Source: JBFYTX01 sp963739515 (lineage in GTDB: Bacteria > Chloroflexota > Dehalococcoidia > Dehalococcoidales > RBG-16-60-22). Taken from it: DNA of 64,000 nucleotides. Below the pieces are notes generated by a model, which was not told the origin of the DNA, searched no databases, and saw only the letters and a program-made list of their open reading frames with translations. Shown in pieces: positions 9,125-17,866 of this stretch (position 1 is its first letter; each line of letters starts with the position of its first letter). The DNA lies in the NCBI GenBank assembly GCA_963739515.1, contig CAVUAO010000003.1, forward strand, positions 744,001 to 808,000, in the 5' to 3' direction. The translations under genes and the position numbers were made by a program.

Positions 9125-10375
9125 ATGCGGGGCGACGCCTGGCTCCTGCTCGGGGTGCTGATTCTGATTGTCAGCCTGATATTGCACCAGGTTGCCCTGG
9201 CCCTCATTTGCCTGCTGTTTTTGCTCACCGGCGGCGTGTCCAGATTATGGAACCGTTTTTGCCTGCACCGCATCGAATACCGGCGCCGCCTGAGCCATAA
9301 CCAGGTATTTTTCGGCGAAGAAATCGTCTATGAGATAGAGGTCACCAACCGCAAGCCCCTGCCGCTGCCCTGGCTCCGCGTCGAGGACGAGCTCCCGGAG
9401 AAAGTAACCCTCCTCAAAGGCAAAACGGAAATGGCCACCGAGGAACGCGTCATTCTCACCAATATCTTTCCCATCAACATGTACCATCGGGTGAAGCGGC
9501 GCTTCCCGATGCGGTGTAAACAGCGCGGCGCCTTTATCTTCGGGCCGACCTATATACGCTCCGGCGACCTTTTCGGATTTTTCCGCCGGGAAATGAAGAT
9601 TGAAAAACTGGACTATCTGCTGGTATATCCCCGGCTGGTGCCGCTGGAAAAGCTGGGCATCGCGTCCCGGCAGCTTTTCGGCGATATCCGCCTGAAAAGG
9701 CACCTTTTCCAGGACCCGGTGCTCACGGCCGGGGTACGCGACTACGTTACCGGGGACAGCCTGAAACGCATACACTGGAAGACCACCGCCCGGCTCGGCA
9801 GGCTGCAGACCAAGGTCTACGAGCCGACGACCACGGTGGACATCAGCCTTTTCCTGGACGTACGCACCCTGAAAGCGCCTTTCTGGGGGAGCGTTTATCA
9901 GCTCCAGGAGCTGGGCATTATCGCCGCGGCGGCGATTTCCCAACAGGCCCTGAAAGAAGGCTTTCGCGTCGGCCTGAACGTCAATCAGATGACGCGTTTT
10001 TCCCAGGGTCTGCTGAAGGTGCCGCACAGCGGGCACCCCGACCAGCTGCGGCACATACTGGAGGCGCTGGCGCAACTGCACCAGTCGGAGACGACGTCCA
10101 TGGCGAGTTTTATCCGGCAGGAAGCCCCGAACCTGCCCTGGGGCAGCACACTGTTGGTCGTCGCGGCGCAGCCCGGCGAAGACCTGCTGGCGACGCTGCT
10201 CGATTTGAAGCGGGTGGGGCGCAGCGTAGCGCTGGTCAAGGTGGGCGGTCCGCCCAAAGAAGCGCTGGAACTGGGCGCCGGTGACCTGAAGGTTTACCAC
10301 ATCAGCGATGACGTTGCCTGGGAACTGGTCAAGGAAATACACCTGACCGAGAAATTGGATGACAGACGAAGTTAA
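9125..10375 (+). CDS. DUF58 domain protein
   Basis: Membrane-associated DUF58 protein of 416 residues. Two hydrophobic segments at the N-terminus (about residues 5-40) anchor it. An extracytoplasmic-type beta segment follows, and then the DUF58 signature YVTGDSLKRIHWKTTARLG at about residues 220-240. DUF58 proteins have a von Willebrand A-like fold and co-occur with MoxR ATPases. The gene starts 3 bases after moxR and overlaps the next gene by 17 bases. The function beyond this association is not established. Confidence 0.88.
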   Translation: MRGDAWLLLGVLILIVSLILHQVALALICLLFLLTGGVSRLWNRFCLHRIEYRRRLSHNQVFFGEEIVYEIEVTNRKPLPLPWLRVEDELPEKVTLLKGKTEMATEERVILTNIFPINMYHRVKRRFPMRCKQRGAFIFGPTYIRSGDLFGFFRREMKIEKLDYLLVYPRLVPLEKLGIASRQLFGDIRLKRHLFQDPVLTAGVRDYVTGDSLKRIHWKTTARLGRLQTKVYEPTTTVDISLFLDVRTLKAPFWGSVYQLQELGIIAAAAISQQALKEGFRVGLNVNQMTRFSQGLLKVPHSGHPDQLRHILEALAQLHQSETTSMASFIRQEAPNLPWGSTLLVVAAQPGEDLLATLLDLKRVGRSVALVKVGGPPKEALELGAGDLKVYHISDDVAWELVKEIHLTEKLDDRRS

Positions 10376-11855
10376 AAACAGAGGCGGCTTCGACTGGCTG
10401 GCGACGGTGTTTTACCCGCTGGCGGTCGTGCTCATGGAGGTCTTCTGGGTCTATCCCTGGCTCGTGTGGCTGGGGAGCTGGCCGATGTATGCCGAGACGC
10501 GGCCGGTCCTGAACCTGGCATCGGTGATTATCACGCTGGCGTTATCGCTCCTGGTGACGCGGCTGGCCCTCAAACAGGAATGGTCTTTATCACGCATCCG
10601 CCTGGTCATTATCGGCGGGGGGCTGGTCGTCATTTTATTCGTGCTGGGGGCCGACTACAACGCGGGATATGGTTTCCTGAGCGCGGGGTGGTTCGCCCAT
10701 ACCGGGCAGGCGCTGGGGACGACTTTTTCCCATCCCCATACCATCGTCCTGGCCATTCCGGCGCTGCTGTACCTCTGGTGGCGGGGCATCACGCTGGGGC
10801 AGACGACGTCAAATTTCCGGGACGTCTACCGCTCCTTCCTGCTCGGCATGGTCGCCTTAATTTTCCTGATTATCTTCTGGCAAATCAGCGCCTCGTCGGG
10901 GCGTTTTACGGGGCCGGGCACCGAAATCGGCTGGTATGTCATGGCGTTTTTCTTCTTCGGCCTGATCGCCATAGCCCTCTACCATCTCTACGTGATGCGC
11001 GGCTCGATGCCCAAAGAAGAAGCCAGGCTGACATCGGTATGGCGCTGGGTGCCGATAATGCTCGGCGTCATCGGCGGGATGGTGCTCATCGGGTTCGGGA
11101 TAGCCAGCATCTTCTCGCCGGACCTTTACGCCAGTATCGGTCATGGTTTCAGCGACATCGGCGGCTTTTTGGGGAAGATACTCAGCTATATCCTGATACC
11201 GATTGTTTTTGTGTTCGAATGGTTGATGCGTATCTTTATGTATCTGATAAACCTGTTAAGGAGCAACCAGGCACTAACGGCGAACTCGACCGCTAATCAG
11301 TCCGGGCAGTTGTGGCCGGAGACCGTCGTTAAACAATTGCCGACGTGGGCGACGGAGACCATTAAGTGGTTCGTGGTGGCTTTAATTATCGGGCTGGTTT
11401 TATTCATTTTAATGAAAGCCGTCTCCCGCATCAGGGACCGGCGGCTGCGCAACGAAATCGAGGAAATCCACGAATCGCTCTGGAGCTGGAAGGGGTTGCG
11501 CGACGATATGAAAGAGCTGTTGAAATCGCTCTTCAAAAGGAAAGAGGGACCGGTGAAAGTGTACCATTTCGACGAGAACGTTAAAGACGAGATGGACGTC
11601 CGGGAAATATACCGCCAGCTGCAGTGGGAAGGGGGACGTTCCGGGATACCACGGCGGCGCCACGAGACAGCCAGCGAGTATACCAGTCACCTGGGACGTG
11701 AATTGCCGGACAGCCACGCGCCGCTGGACGATATTACCAGAATGTATGAGAACGTCCGCTACGGGGAAAACACCATCCCGCCAGAACACGTGCGTAAAGC
11801 CAACGGACTGTGGCTAACCATAAAGGGGATGCTGCGAAAGCTCAGAGGCGACTGA
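10359..11855 (+). CDS. multi-spanning membrane protein with C-terminal DUF4129 domain
   Basis: A 498-residue membrane protein with about eight predicted hydrophobic segments in the first 300 residues and another at about 335-355 (WFVVALIIGLVLFILMKAV). A soluble C-terminal part (EIYRQLQWEGGRSGIPRRRH...ASEYTSHLGRELP) matches the DUF4129 domain, which usually sits at the end of transglutaminase-like membrane proteins. I see no transglutaminase Cys-His-Asp core here, so this seems to be the transglutaminase-less form. It is the last gene of the moxR operon and overlaps the DUF58 gene. Confidence 0.8.
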   Translation: MTDEVKNRGGFDWLATVFYPLAVVLMEVFWVYPWLVWLGSWPMYAETRPVLNLASVIITLALSLLVTRLALKQEWSLSRIRLVIIGGGLVVILFVLGADYNAGYGFLSAGWFAHTGQALGTTFSHPHTIVLAIPALLYLWWRGITLGQTTSNFRDVYRSFLLGMVALIFLIIFWQISASSGRFTGPGTEIGWYVMAFFFFGLIAIALYHLYVMRGSMPKEEARLTSVWRWVPIMLGVIGGMVLIGFGIASIFSPDLYASIGHGFSDIGGFLGKILSYILIPIVFVFEWLMRIFMYLINLLRSNQALTANSTANQSGQLWPETVVKQLPTWATETIKWFVVALIIGLVLFILMKAVSRIRDRRLRNEIEEIHESLWSWKGLRDDMKELLKSLFKRKEGPVKVYHFDENVKDEMDVREIYRQLQWEGGRSGIPRRRHETASEYTSHLGRELPDSHAPLDDITRMYENVRYGENTIPPEHVRKANGLWLTIKGMLRKLRGD

Positions 11856-11985
11856 TATAAACTATTGTTATTCTTTTGATATAAACTATGGTTATTCTTT
11901 TTATAGTTAACCTCACCCATTGTATCCCCATCTCGCAGTTAACCGTTTAAAGTTAATAGGTCGTAAGATTCCCCGACCAGCCAGT

Positions 11986-12159
11986 TTACCATTCATGCTT
12001 ACAGTCGTCACAAATCCACCAGATGCCAGGCACTGACTTGAGTTTGGAACCGCCAGGACAGGAGGTAATTTTCTTACTGCCACATTTAGGGCATGTTTCA
12101 GGCTTTACCGACGGCGTGCTGTCTATAACATATTTCCGTTCTTCTTCTTTGTCCGCCAT
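11986..12159 (-). CDS. small zinc-ribbon protein
   Basis: A 57-codon gene preceded by a strong ribosome-binding site (AAAGGAGG, ATG at 12159). The protein starts MADKEEERKY and has cysteines at 23, 26, 34, 50 and 53 in two CxxC knuckles (CPKCGSKK and CDDCKHEW), typical of a metal-binding zinc ribbon. The function is unknown. The strong initiation signal and the paired knuckles make it a real gene. The remaining intergenic sequence on either side shows no other gene. Confidence 0.75.
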   Translation of the reverse strand: MADKEEERKYVIDSTPSVKPETCPKCGSKKITSCPGGSKLKSVPGIWWICDDCKHEW

Positions 12160-12276
12160 CTCTAGCCTCCTTTACCCCTAACATTTGTTGTTTCTTAAGC
12201 GGAGCATAGTCTTATTTCAATAGCCTGTCAATGATAAAATGGTCAGGTCTATTAGCATTTGGCGGCAAAGTGATAG

Positions 12277-12384
12277 CCTCACCCCCTGACCCCCTCTCCA
12301 AACAGGAACATTATTGTGAACGAGAGGATATTGTTTGAAGAGGGGGAATAAAGAAAGAGGGGTTTCACCCCTCTTAAACACCCT
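12277..12384. repeat. copy of the intergenic C/G-tract repeat with terminator-like hairpin
   Basis: It begins CCTCACCCCCTGACCCCCTC, as at 2725. A long imperfect stem pairs CCCCCTCTCCAAACA with TGTTTGAAGAGGGGG, and the hairpin AAGAGGGG-TTTCA-CCCTCTT (12355-12375) follows. Read on the minus strand, the hairpin follows the epmA stop codon and is itself followed by T-rich sequence, so it probably terminates the efp-epmA transcript. Confidence 0.7.
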
Positions 12385-12391
12385 GAATTAG

Positions 12392-13321
12392 TTACGCATC
12401 ATCCACGGTAAAAGCCATCACGTCGTCGATGGAGGCGGCGTCACAAAAAAGCATGACCAGTCGGTCGATGCCTAAAGCCACCCCGCCGCATGCGGGGAGG
12501 CGGGGGAGGGCAGTAAGGAATTTATCCGGCATGGGCATGTTTTGACCCCGCTCCTGGCGTATTCGTGCTATCGCTTCCCGGAAACGTTTCTCCTGCTCAC
12601 TAACATCTATAAGCTCGCTGTAGACATTGGCGAGCTCCAGACCACCGATAAAGACCTCGGTGCGTTCAGCGAGGAGAGGATTATCCGGCTTGAGGCGCGC
12701 TAAAGAAGCCATCGACGCGGGGTAATCGACCAGGACAGTGGGGCGTTGGGGGGAAAAGGAGGGGAGCACTTTCGTGATAAAATCCATGTCAAATCGCAAA
12801 GAATCAGGTTCCGCCACGGGGTCCCAACCCACGGCTTTCATAAAAGCGTCCCTGACCGTGACCCGCGGCCAGGGGTGCCGGATGTCTATAATTTGACCCT
12901 GATACTTTATTTTATTTTTAAGACCGAGTCCGTCAGAGACCGCCATCACGAGTTTTTCGATATCTGAAATAATCTCATTATAGTCGGCCCCGGCGCGGTA
13001 CCATTCCAGTATGATGAACTCCGGATTATGCCAGCGGCCGCGCTCGCCTTTACGGAAAGAGTGACAGAACTGGAAGATTTTTTCATAGCCGGCGGCGAGC
13101 AGCCGCTTCATATAAAGCTCGGGGGAGGCCGCCAGGAACCAGTCCTCGCTTTGAAAAGGGGTGATAAACTCTTCCGGGGCAATGGCCGGGGAGCGGAGGG
13201 GGGTCTCTACCTCGAGGAAATCCTGCTCTTTGAAGAAAGCGCGGATGTATTCAAAGATTAAAGCCCGCCGCCGCAGGTTGGACTTCAGGCGGGCGAGTCG
13301 CTGAGGTTCGTCCTCAACCAT
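12392..13321 (-). CDS. epmA: EF-P--(lysine) ligase EpmA (lysyl-tRNA synthetase paralogue)
   Basis: A 309-residue class II aminoacyl-tRNA-synthetase-like protein without the anticodon-binding domain, matching EpmA (PoxA/GenX). Motif 2 appears as FRKGERGRWHNPEFIILEWY, motif 3 as CGGVALGIDRLVMLF, and the active-site segment as GGLELANVYSEL. EpmA attaches a lysine-type moiety to a conserved lysine of elongation factor P. The gene lies 3 bases after efp on the same strand, so substrate and modifier are co-transcribed. The usual partner EpmB, which makes (R)-beta-lysine, is not in the window. Confidence 0.9.
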   Translation of the reverse strand: MVEDEPQRLARLKSNLRRRALIFEYIRAFFKEQDFLEVETPLRSPAIAPEEFITPFQSEDWFLAASPELYMKRLLAAGYEKIFQFCHSFRKGERGRWHNPEFIILEWYRAGADYNEIISDIEKLVMAVSDGLGLKNKIKYQGQIIDIRHPWPRVTVRDAFMKAVGWDPVAEPDSLRFDMDFITKVLPSFSPQRPTVLVDYPASMASLARLKPDNPLLAERTEVFIGGLELANVYSELIDVSEQEKRFREAIARIRQERGQNMPMPDKFLTALPRLPACGGVALGIDRLVMLFCDAASIDDVMAFTVDDA

Positions 13322-13324
13322 GCG

Positions 13325-13891
13325 TCACTTTCCGGTGGAGACCCGCTCGATATAGTTGCCCGAGCGAGAGTCTATTTTGATGACATCGCCCACTTTAATG
13401 AAAGACGGGGTATCGACGCGGTAGCCGGTCTCCACGACGGAGGACTTCATCTGGGGGGTGATGGTGGCGGACTTGGTGGACACCTCGGTCTCGATGACCT
13501 TGAGGTCGATGGTGATGGGCAGGGTGACATCGATGGGCTCATCGCCGTGCATCAGCATGACGACCTCCATGCCTTCTTTCAGGAAGTTCTTTTTTATGCC
13601 GAGCAGGTCTCCCGGGACGGGGTGCTGGTCGTAGGTCTTGACGTCCATGAAAATGTAATTGTCGCCTTCACGGTAGAGATACTGCTCGTCCTGGGTATCG
13701 AGCCTGGCTTCATCGACCTTCTCGCCGGAGCGGTAGGTGCGGTCGATAACACCGCCGTCGCGCATGTTTTTCATCCTGAGGCGATAGATGGAACGCCCCT
13801 TGCCGGGCTTGGTAAAATCAACATCTTCAATGTTATAGAGAACGCCGTCAATGAGTATCTTGGTGTTCTTGCGTACATCCTCGATTTCCAT
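13325..13891 (-). CDS. efp: translation elongation factor P
   Basis: A full-length EF-P of 188 residues that relieves ribosome stalling at polyproline stretches. It has the KOW-like N domain, the loop KPGKGR with Lys31 as the likely modified residue, and the two OB domains; the C-terminus GDVIKIDSRSGNYIERV carries the family signature. The strong GGAGAG ribosome-binding site upstream of ATG 13891 supports this start. Adjacency to epmA supports lysylation of Lys31. Confidence 0.96.
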   Translation of the reverse strand: MEIEDVRKNTKILIDGVLYNIEDVDFTKPGKGRSIYRLRMKNMRDGGVIDRTYRSGEKVDEARLDTQDEQYLYREGDNYIFMDVKTYDQHPVPGDLLGIKKNFLKEGMEVVMLMHGDEPIDVTLPITIDLKVIETEVSTKSATITPQMKSSVVETGYRVDTPSFIKVGDVIKIDSRSGNYIERVSTGK

Positions 13892-13970
13892 CTATACTTG
13901 ACTCTCCTTCAGAGCTTCATCATATTATAACATTTATTTTCATTTAGAGAACAGATGGACAGTGACACCC

Positions 13971-14285
13971 TTAGGTTCCCGGAGAGATGATGTCACCGAG
14001 CATGAAAACGATAAACAACAACCCGATTGCCATTGCTAAGAAGACAAGAATAGCCCGTTCTTTCATGAAAATAATGCTGATGATGCCGGTGAAGAAAGCG
14101 GCGATGCTAGAAATCGCCGCCAGTACACCTGGAATTGCCAGTGCCGGATTGCTTAAAAAAGTATCGCCGCCGCGTTGCCCGGTAGCTGCCATGATCGAGA
14201 GTAAGGCGAAAAAGAAGATAAAACCAATGGCCAGTCCGATGGACCATTTCCCCAGGGCGGTTTTAGGTAAAATAGTGATTTTCAT
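13971..14285 (-). CDS. small membrane protein, unknown function
   Basis: A 104-residue protein with three hydrophobic segments: about residues 12-34 (WSIGLAIGFIFFFALLSIM), 47-72 and 77-97. I do not recognise a family. It begins MKITILPKTALGKW at 14285; the upstream sequence is A+T-rich with no clear ribosome-binding site. It follows efp by about 80 bases in reverse order, upstream of efp on the same strand, and may share its promoter region. Confidence 0.55.
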   Translation of the reverse strand: MKITILPKTALGKWSIGLAIGFIFFFALLSIMAATGQRGGDTFLSNPALAIPGVLAAISSIAAFFTGIISIIFMKERAILVFLAMAIGLLFIVFMLGDIISPGT

Positions 14286-14335
14286 ATATTGGATATATTA
14301 TATAACATTTTGGAATTTATTATTTGGACACGGTT

Positions 14336-14494
14336 ATGGTATCATCTTCGATTATGAGGGTGCGTTTGCACCGCTTTGGTCCCGAGGTATTGGAGAAGTT
14401 CAAGACGGAGCACCTCGCTAAAGTGGCGCCACTGCGTACCGATAAAGGCGTCTGGATGGACGTGCCGGTGCTCTACAGTATCGCCATTAAATAA
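14336..14494 (+). pseudogene. C-terminal remnant of a SAM-dependent methyltransferase (possible)
   Basis: A short open frame (ATG 14336, internal ATG 14354) reads ...RFGPEVLEKFKTEHLAKV and ends GVWMDVPVLYSIAIK. This resembles the extreme C-terminus of class I methyltransferases, where a helix is followed by a final beta strand ending in VxVLYxxAxK. The catalytic Rossmann part is absent and the upstream sequence is A+T-rich. I read it as a decayed fragment; a genuine small protein is possible but less likely. Confidence 0.35.
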
Positions 14495-14520
14495 GCCATC
14501 TTGTAAGCGCCCTGAGAAAA

Positions 14521-15423
14521 TTACTTGCTGTTAAAGGGTTTGCTGCCACCCAGCCAAGTGGTGTCGTGTTCGTGGGCAAGGCATATCGCGGTGAAACTAT
14601 ACGGCTTTTCCACCTTCCGCGTGATTAGCGGGCAGTGCACCAGTCCTTTGGGGGCGATGACGACGGTGGGTGTATCGAAGACGTGCACCTCGCGCTCCTC
14701 GCCGAATTGCATCTCTATTTCCGCCCCGAGATAGTCGGGGTTTTCCGGGTCCGTCCCCACGAAGACCAGGGCTTCATCGTTGGGATGGACGTGGGGGTCG
14801 TTTTCATGCCAGGGGCCGGTGCCGGTATGGAAAGCCCAGGTAAAATTAAGGTTGAAGCCCGGGGTGTTCTTGCCGCTCCAGAAACCGATGAAATCGGCGT
14901 TGCCGCCCTTTTTGCGGTGCATGTCGCGCAGCTCCAGGCGGGTAATCATTTCCCCGCATTTGTTGGCGAGGATAAACGCCGGTTTTCTTGCGGTCAGCTC
15001 GGTCGTCTTGTCTTCGGCGTCCACGGAAATCGCCAGGAAACCGTAGGGCTTCTCGACCTTTTTGGCGGTCATGGGCAAATGCGGCACGCCGGCGGGGATG
15101 GCGACGACCGACGGGCCGGCGATGATATGGTCTTCCGCCTCCTGGCCCAGCGCCAGCACCAGCTCCGCGTCCAGCTTATTGGGGTTATCGTAATCCAGAC
15201 CCGTGAAAACGAAGACCTCGCCGTAGGGGTGGACATGCCCGTATTTCCCGCCGACGTCCCAGGGACCGACCCGGTTATGATAGCCCCATACGAAGCTGAC
15301 GTTAAGCCCTTCCAGGTCCGAGCCTTTCGGCCAGGTGATATACTCCGCCTTGCCCTTCGCCCCGCCCGGCAGCTTGTGATAGACCAGCTTTTTAAAGAAA
15401 TGGCCGTATTTCGTTTTCGCCAT
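14521..15423 (-). CDS. tandem-cupin domain protein (copy A)
   Basis: A 300-residue protein with two cupin-like halves. Each half shows a metal-type His pattern (KYGHVHPYGEVFVF in the first, NDPHVHPNDEALVF in the second), a conserved LGAEIEM/LDAELVL strand, and a second His in a loop (GVPHLPM, GLVHCPLI). It starts MAKTKYGHFFKK, almost identical to the start of its neighbour at 15451, so the pair arose by duplication. Substrate and activity are unknown; cupins can be isomerases, dioxygenases or binding proteins. It is the last gene of a minus-strand block with two FAD-linked oxidases and an Fe-S protein. Confidence 0.72.
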   Translation of the reverse strand: MAKTKYGHFFKKLVYHKLPGGAKGKAEYITWPKGSDLEGLNVSFVWGYHNRVGPWDVGGKYGHVHPYGEVFVFTGLDYDNPNKLDAELVLALGQEAEDHIIAGPSVVAIPAGVPHLPMTAKKVEKPYGFLAISVDAEDKTTELTARKPAFILANKCGEMITRLELRDMHRKKGGNADFIGFWSGKNTPGFNLNFTWAFHTGTGPWHENDPHVHPNDEALVFVGTDPENPDYLGAEIEMQFGEEREVHVFDTPTVVIAPKGLVHCPLITRKVEKPYSFTAICLAHEHDTTWLGGSKPFNSK

Positions 15424-15450
15424 TTTTCTTCTCCTTAAAATTAATCAGGT

Positions 15451-16350
15451 TTAAGTGATATACCCGTCTTTTCCCTTGCCGGTATGGCCCCAGGGACGGA
15501 TGACCGCGAATATCCAGGGGCTGTCCTGCCGGGTGACGATGAGGGGACAGTGCGCATGCCCGGCGGGCTGAATGGCGACCGTCGGCGTAGTGATGACGTG
15601 TTTTTCCATTTCCTTGCCCATGTAAAGCTCACACTCTGCGGGCAAAACGCTGATATCGTCGGGGTCGGCGCCCATGAAAAGCAGGAACTCGGTATAAGGG
15701 TGGACGTGGGGCTTATCGGGGACGGGGCCGAACCGGTAAGGCGCACTGTTCATGCTTTCATAGGACATGTGGAACTCGAAGTCTTTACCGTGGATGTCCG
15801 TGATGGCGCCGTCGTGGGTATCCTGGTTAAGCGGGCCGTAGTGCCAGGGGCCGTTGCGGGTGAAAGCCAGGTGCTGGACGTTATCCCGGTATTTGGAGCG
15901 CATGAAATCGGCCGGTTTGCCCGGTTTATCGCTCAATTTCACTGTTTTAGAGGTCAGTTCCTTCGCCAGGGAAATCGTCATAAAGATAAACCGGTCGTCC
16001 ATGCTCCCGATATTGGCCGGCATGTGCGGCATGCCTTTGGGTACGGCGACCGCCGTGGCGGTGGTAATCATGTGGGTCTCTTTTTCCTCGCCGAGGGTCA
16101 ACTCGACTTCCGCTCCCAGGTAGCCCTCGTCAAAAGTGTCCAGCCCCATCCATATCATGACCTGGTCGAAGTCGTGCACCTGCGCCTCATAGGGCGCCAT
16201 TTTGCCGGCCGACCAGTAGGTCCCATACTGCACGTGAAGGTCGTACCCGAAGAAATCACCGTTCATTTCGGCGCCCTGCCGCCACCGGCCCGGCCCGTAA
16301 TCTTTGAAGGTAAGGCTCTTGACCAGGTGCCCGTATTTCGTCTTGGCCAT
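15451..16350 (-). CDS. tandem-cupin domain protein (copy B)
   Basis: A 299-residue paralogue of the preceding gene product, with the same start (MAKTKYGHLVKS) and the same two-domain plan. The second half keeps the His cluster (KPHVHPYTEFLLF...GHAHCPLI). The first half has AQVHDFDQVMIW and GMPHMPA, so its metal site may differ from copy A. Spacing is 27 bases to copy A and 29 bases to the FAD oxidase upstream, which indicates one operon. The retained but diverged duplicate suggests either a heteromeric complex or two related substrates. Confidence 0.72.
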   Translation of the reverse strand: MAKTKYGHLVKSLTFKDYGPGRWRQGAEMNGDFFGYDLHVQYGTYWSAGKMAPYEAQVHDFDQVMIWMGLDTFDEGYLGAEVELTLGEEKETHMITTATAVAVPKGMPHMPANIGSMDDRFIFMTISLAKELTSKTVKLSDKPGKPADFMRSKYRDNVQHLAFTRNGPWHYGPLNQDTHDGAITDIHGKDFEFHMSYESMNSAPYRFGPVPDKPHVHPYTEFLLFMGADPDDISVLPAECELYMGKEMEKHVITTPTVAIQPAGHAHCPLIVTRQDSPWIFAVIRPWGHTGKGKDGYIT

Positions 16351-16379
16351 TTCGTGCCTCCGTTTTGCTCAAAGTATCG

Positions 16380-17855
16380 TTAGACCAGCGCGCCGCCCTC
16401 GGGCGAGACGCCGTTGGGGTCGATAGCCCTCAAGAGCTTGCGCCACCATAAATGGTAGTTGGATACCGCCGGCCCGATTTCATCCTGGGGGCCCATGGTG
16501 CTGGCGAAGTAGCGCTCGTTAAAAGCCCGCGCCGTCTGCTCTTTTTGCCAGGCCTCCACGGCTTTCTTGGCCTCGGCGTTCTGGGGGTCGAACTTGCAGA
16601 ATATCTCCGTTTTGCCGAGGTGCCCCTGCTCGACGCCCCAACCGAAAAACGCCCCGCCGTCATCCACGATCAAGCCCTTTTTAATCAGGGGCTCTTTAGC
16701 TTTGCCGGCGCCGATCGCCCACTTGATGGTCAGGTCGCGCTGGCCCATGATGGGGATGGAGTTAAAGGCACCGCCGGGGCGGAACGTCTCCCGGATAGAG
16801 GCGGAAATCCTGATGCACTGGCAAAGCAGGATACCTTCGATTTCGGGGTCTTCGACGGTCTTTAAAGACTTGCCGTCGGCATCACCGACGATTTTTTCCA
16901 GCACTTTCTTTTTGTAGGCGAAGTCTTCCGGAGAGTTGCCGCCGATGATGACGAAGAAGCCGGGCCCCTGCACCTCTTTACTCAGGCGCTTGAACATCGC
17001 TTCGTCTTCTTCATTGCAGGTGGTGATATTGGCGGCGACCATGGCCGCGTTAAAGCCCATCAGCTCGTAGCAGACTTCGGCCTCGCCCAGCTTAATTTCC
17101 GCCTGCCACATTTTTTCCACCGACGGGAAGCTGTAATACCGCGCCATCAGATTGGACGGTATACCGCTCAAGGTATATTTCGGCGACCTGCCCACAATAG
17201 GAAAGGCGGCCGGTCCCGGCCAGTGATAAAGCTTGACGGCGCCTTTGGTGAATACGCCCGGCGTGACGCCCGGCGGCACGGCGCTGGTGAGGATGCTCCG
17301 CAGGGACGGGCCGGGCCCATCGCCGCAGAACCACTCGTCGGAAGAGCCCAGGGCGCCCGTCCGCACGATATTTCCTTCCGGGGTCACCCACTCTATCGCC
17401 AGGTGGTTGCGGTCGTCGCCGCTGGTGGTCTGGTCCATGTGGCCGTGGCCCCGGAGCAGCGCCGAGCAGTTGGTCCCGGCGCCCTTGATGCAAAAGTTCA
17501 GGCCCCGTTTCATCAGCTCGGCCTGCAGCTCCGACGATATCACGTAGGGCTCGACCACGGCGTACATATTTTTCTCGTTGATTTCAATAATGTGGTTCAT
17601 CCTCCGCAGGTCGAACAGGAGAATATCCTTGGGGAACATCCCGGACCAGCCGGTACATATCGGCCGGAACTTTAGCTTGTGTTTATTGCAGAGCTTGACC
17701 AGCGCCTGGACCTCGGCGGTGTTGCCGGGAAGGATGACCGCCGCAAATTCCGTCCCGTAATACGAAGGCATGATGGCGGGGTCGTCGCAGATGTTCTCCT
17801 CTCCCACCACATCTTCGAATTCTTTATAGACTTCCTTGCTCAGAGGCATGTGCAT
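16380..17855 (-). CDS. FAD-linked oxidase (FAD-binding type 4), copy A
   Basis: A 491-residue flavoprotein of the GlcD/vanillyl-alcohol oxidase superfamily. The PCMH-type FAD domain spans about residues 35-220 (AVILPGNTAEVQALVKLCN, GAGTNCSALLRGHGHMDQTT, GDGPGPSLRSIL), followed by a substrate cap domain. Family members oxidise 2-hydroxyacids or phenolic compounds. It is placed beside a CCG-type Fe-S protein and a second FAD-linked oxidase at 19177, an arrangement like glycolate oxidase GlcDEF, in which electrons pass through the Fe-S subunit. The substrate is not predictable. Start at ATG 17855 after AAAGGGGGG, or the second ATG two codons later. Confidence 0.82.
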   Translation of the reverse strand: MHMPLSKEVYKEFEDVVGEENICDDPAIMPSYYGTEFAAVILPGNTAEVQALVKLCNKHKLKFRPICTGWSGMFPKDILLFDLRRMNHIIEINEKNMYAVVEPYVISSELQAELMKRGLNFCIKGAGTNCSALLRGHGHMDQTTSGDDRNHLAIEWVTPEGNIVRTGALGSSDEWFCGDGPGPSLRSILTSAVPPGVTPGVFTKGAVKLYHWPGPAAFPIVGRSPKYTLSGIPSNLMARYYSFPSVEKMWQAEIKLGEAEVCYELMGFNAAMVAANITTCNEEDEAMFKRLSKEVQGPGFFVIIGGNSPEDFAYKKKVLEKIVGDADGKSLKTVEDPEIEGILLCQCIRISASIRETFRPGGAFNSIPIMGQRDLTIKWAIGAGKAKEPLIKKGLIVDDGGAFFGWGVEQGHLGKTEIFCKFDPQNAEAKKAVEAWQKEQTARAFNERYFASTMGPQDEIGPAVSNYHLWWRKLLRAIDPNGVSPEGGALV

Positions 17856-17866
17856 ACCCCCCTTTC

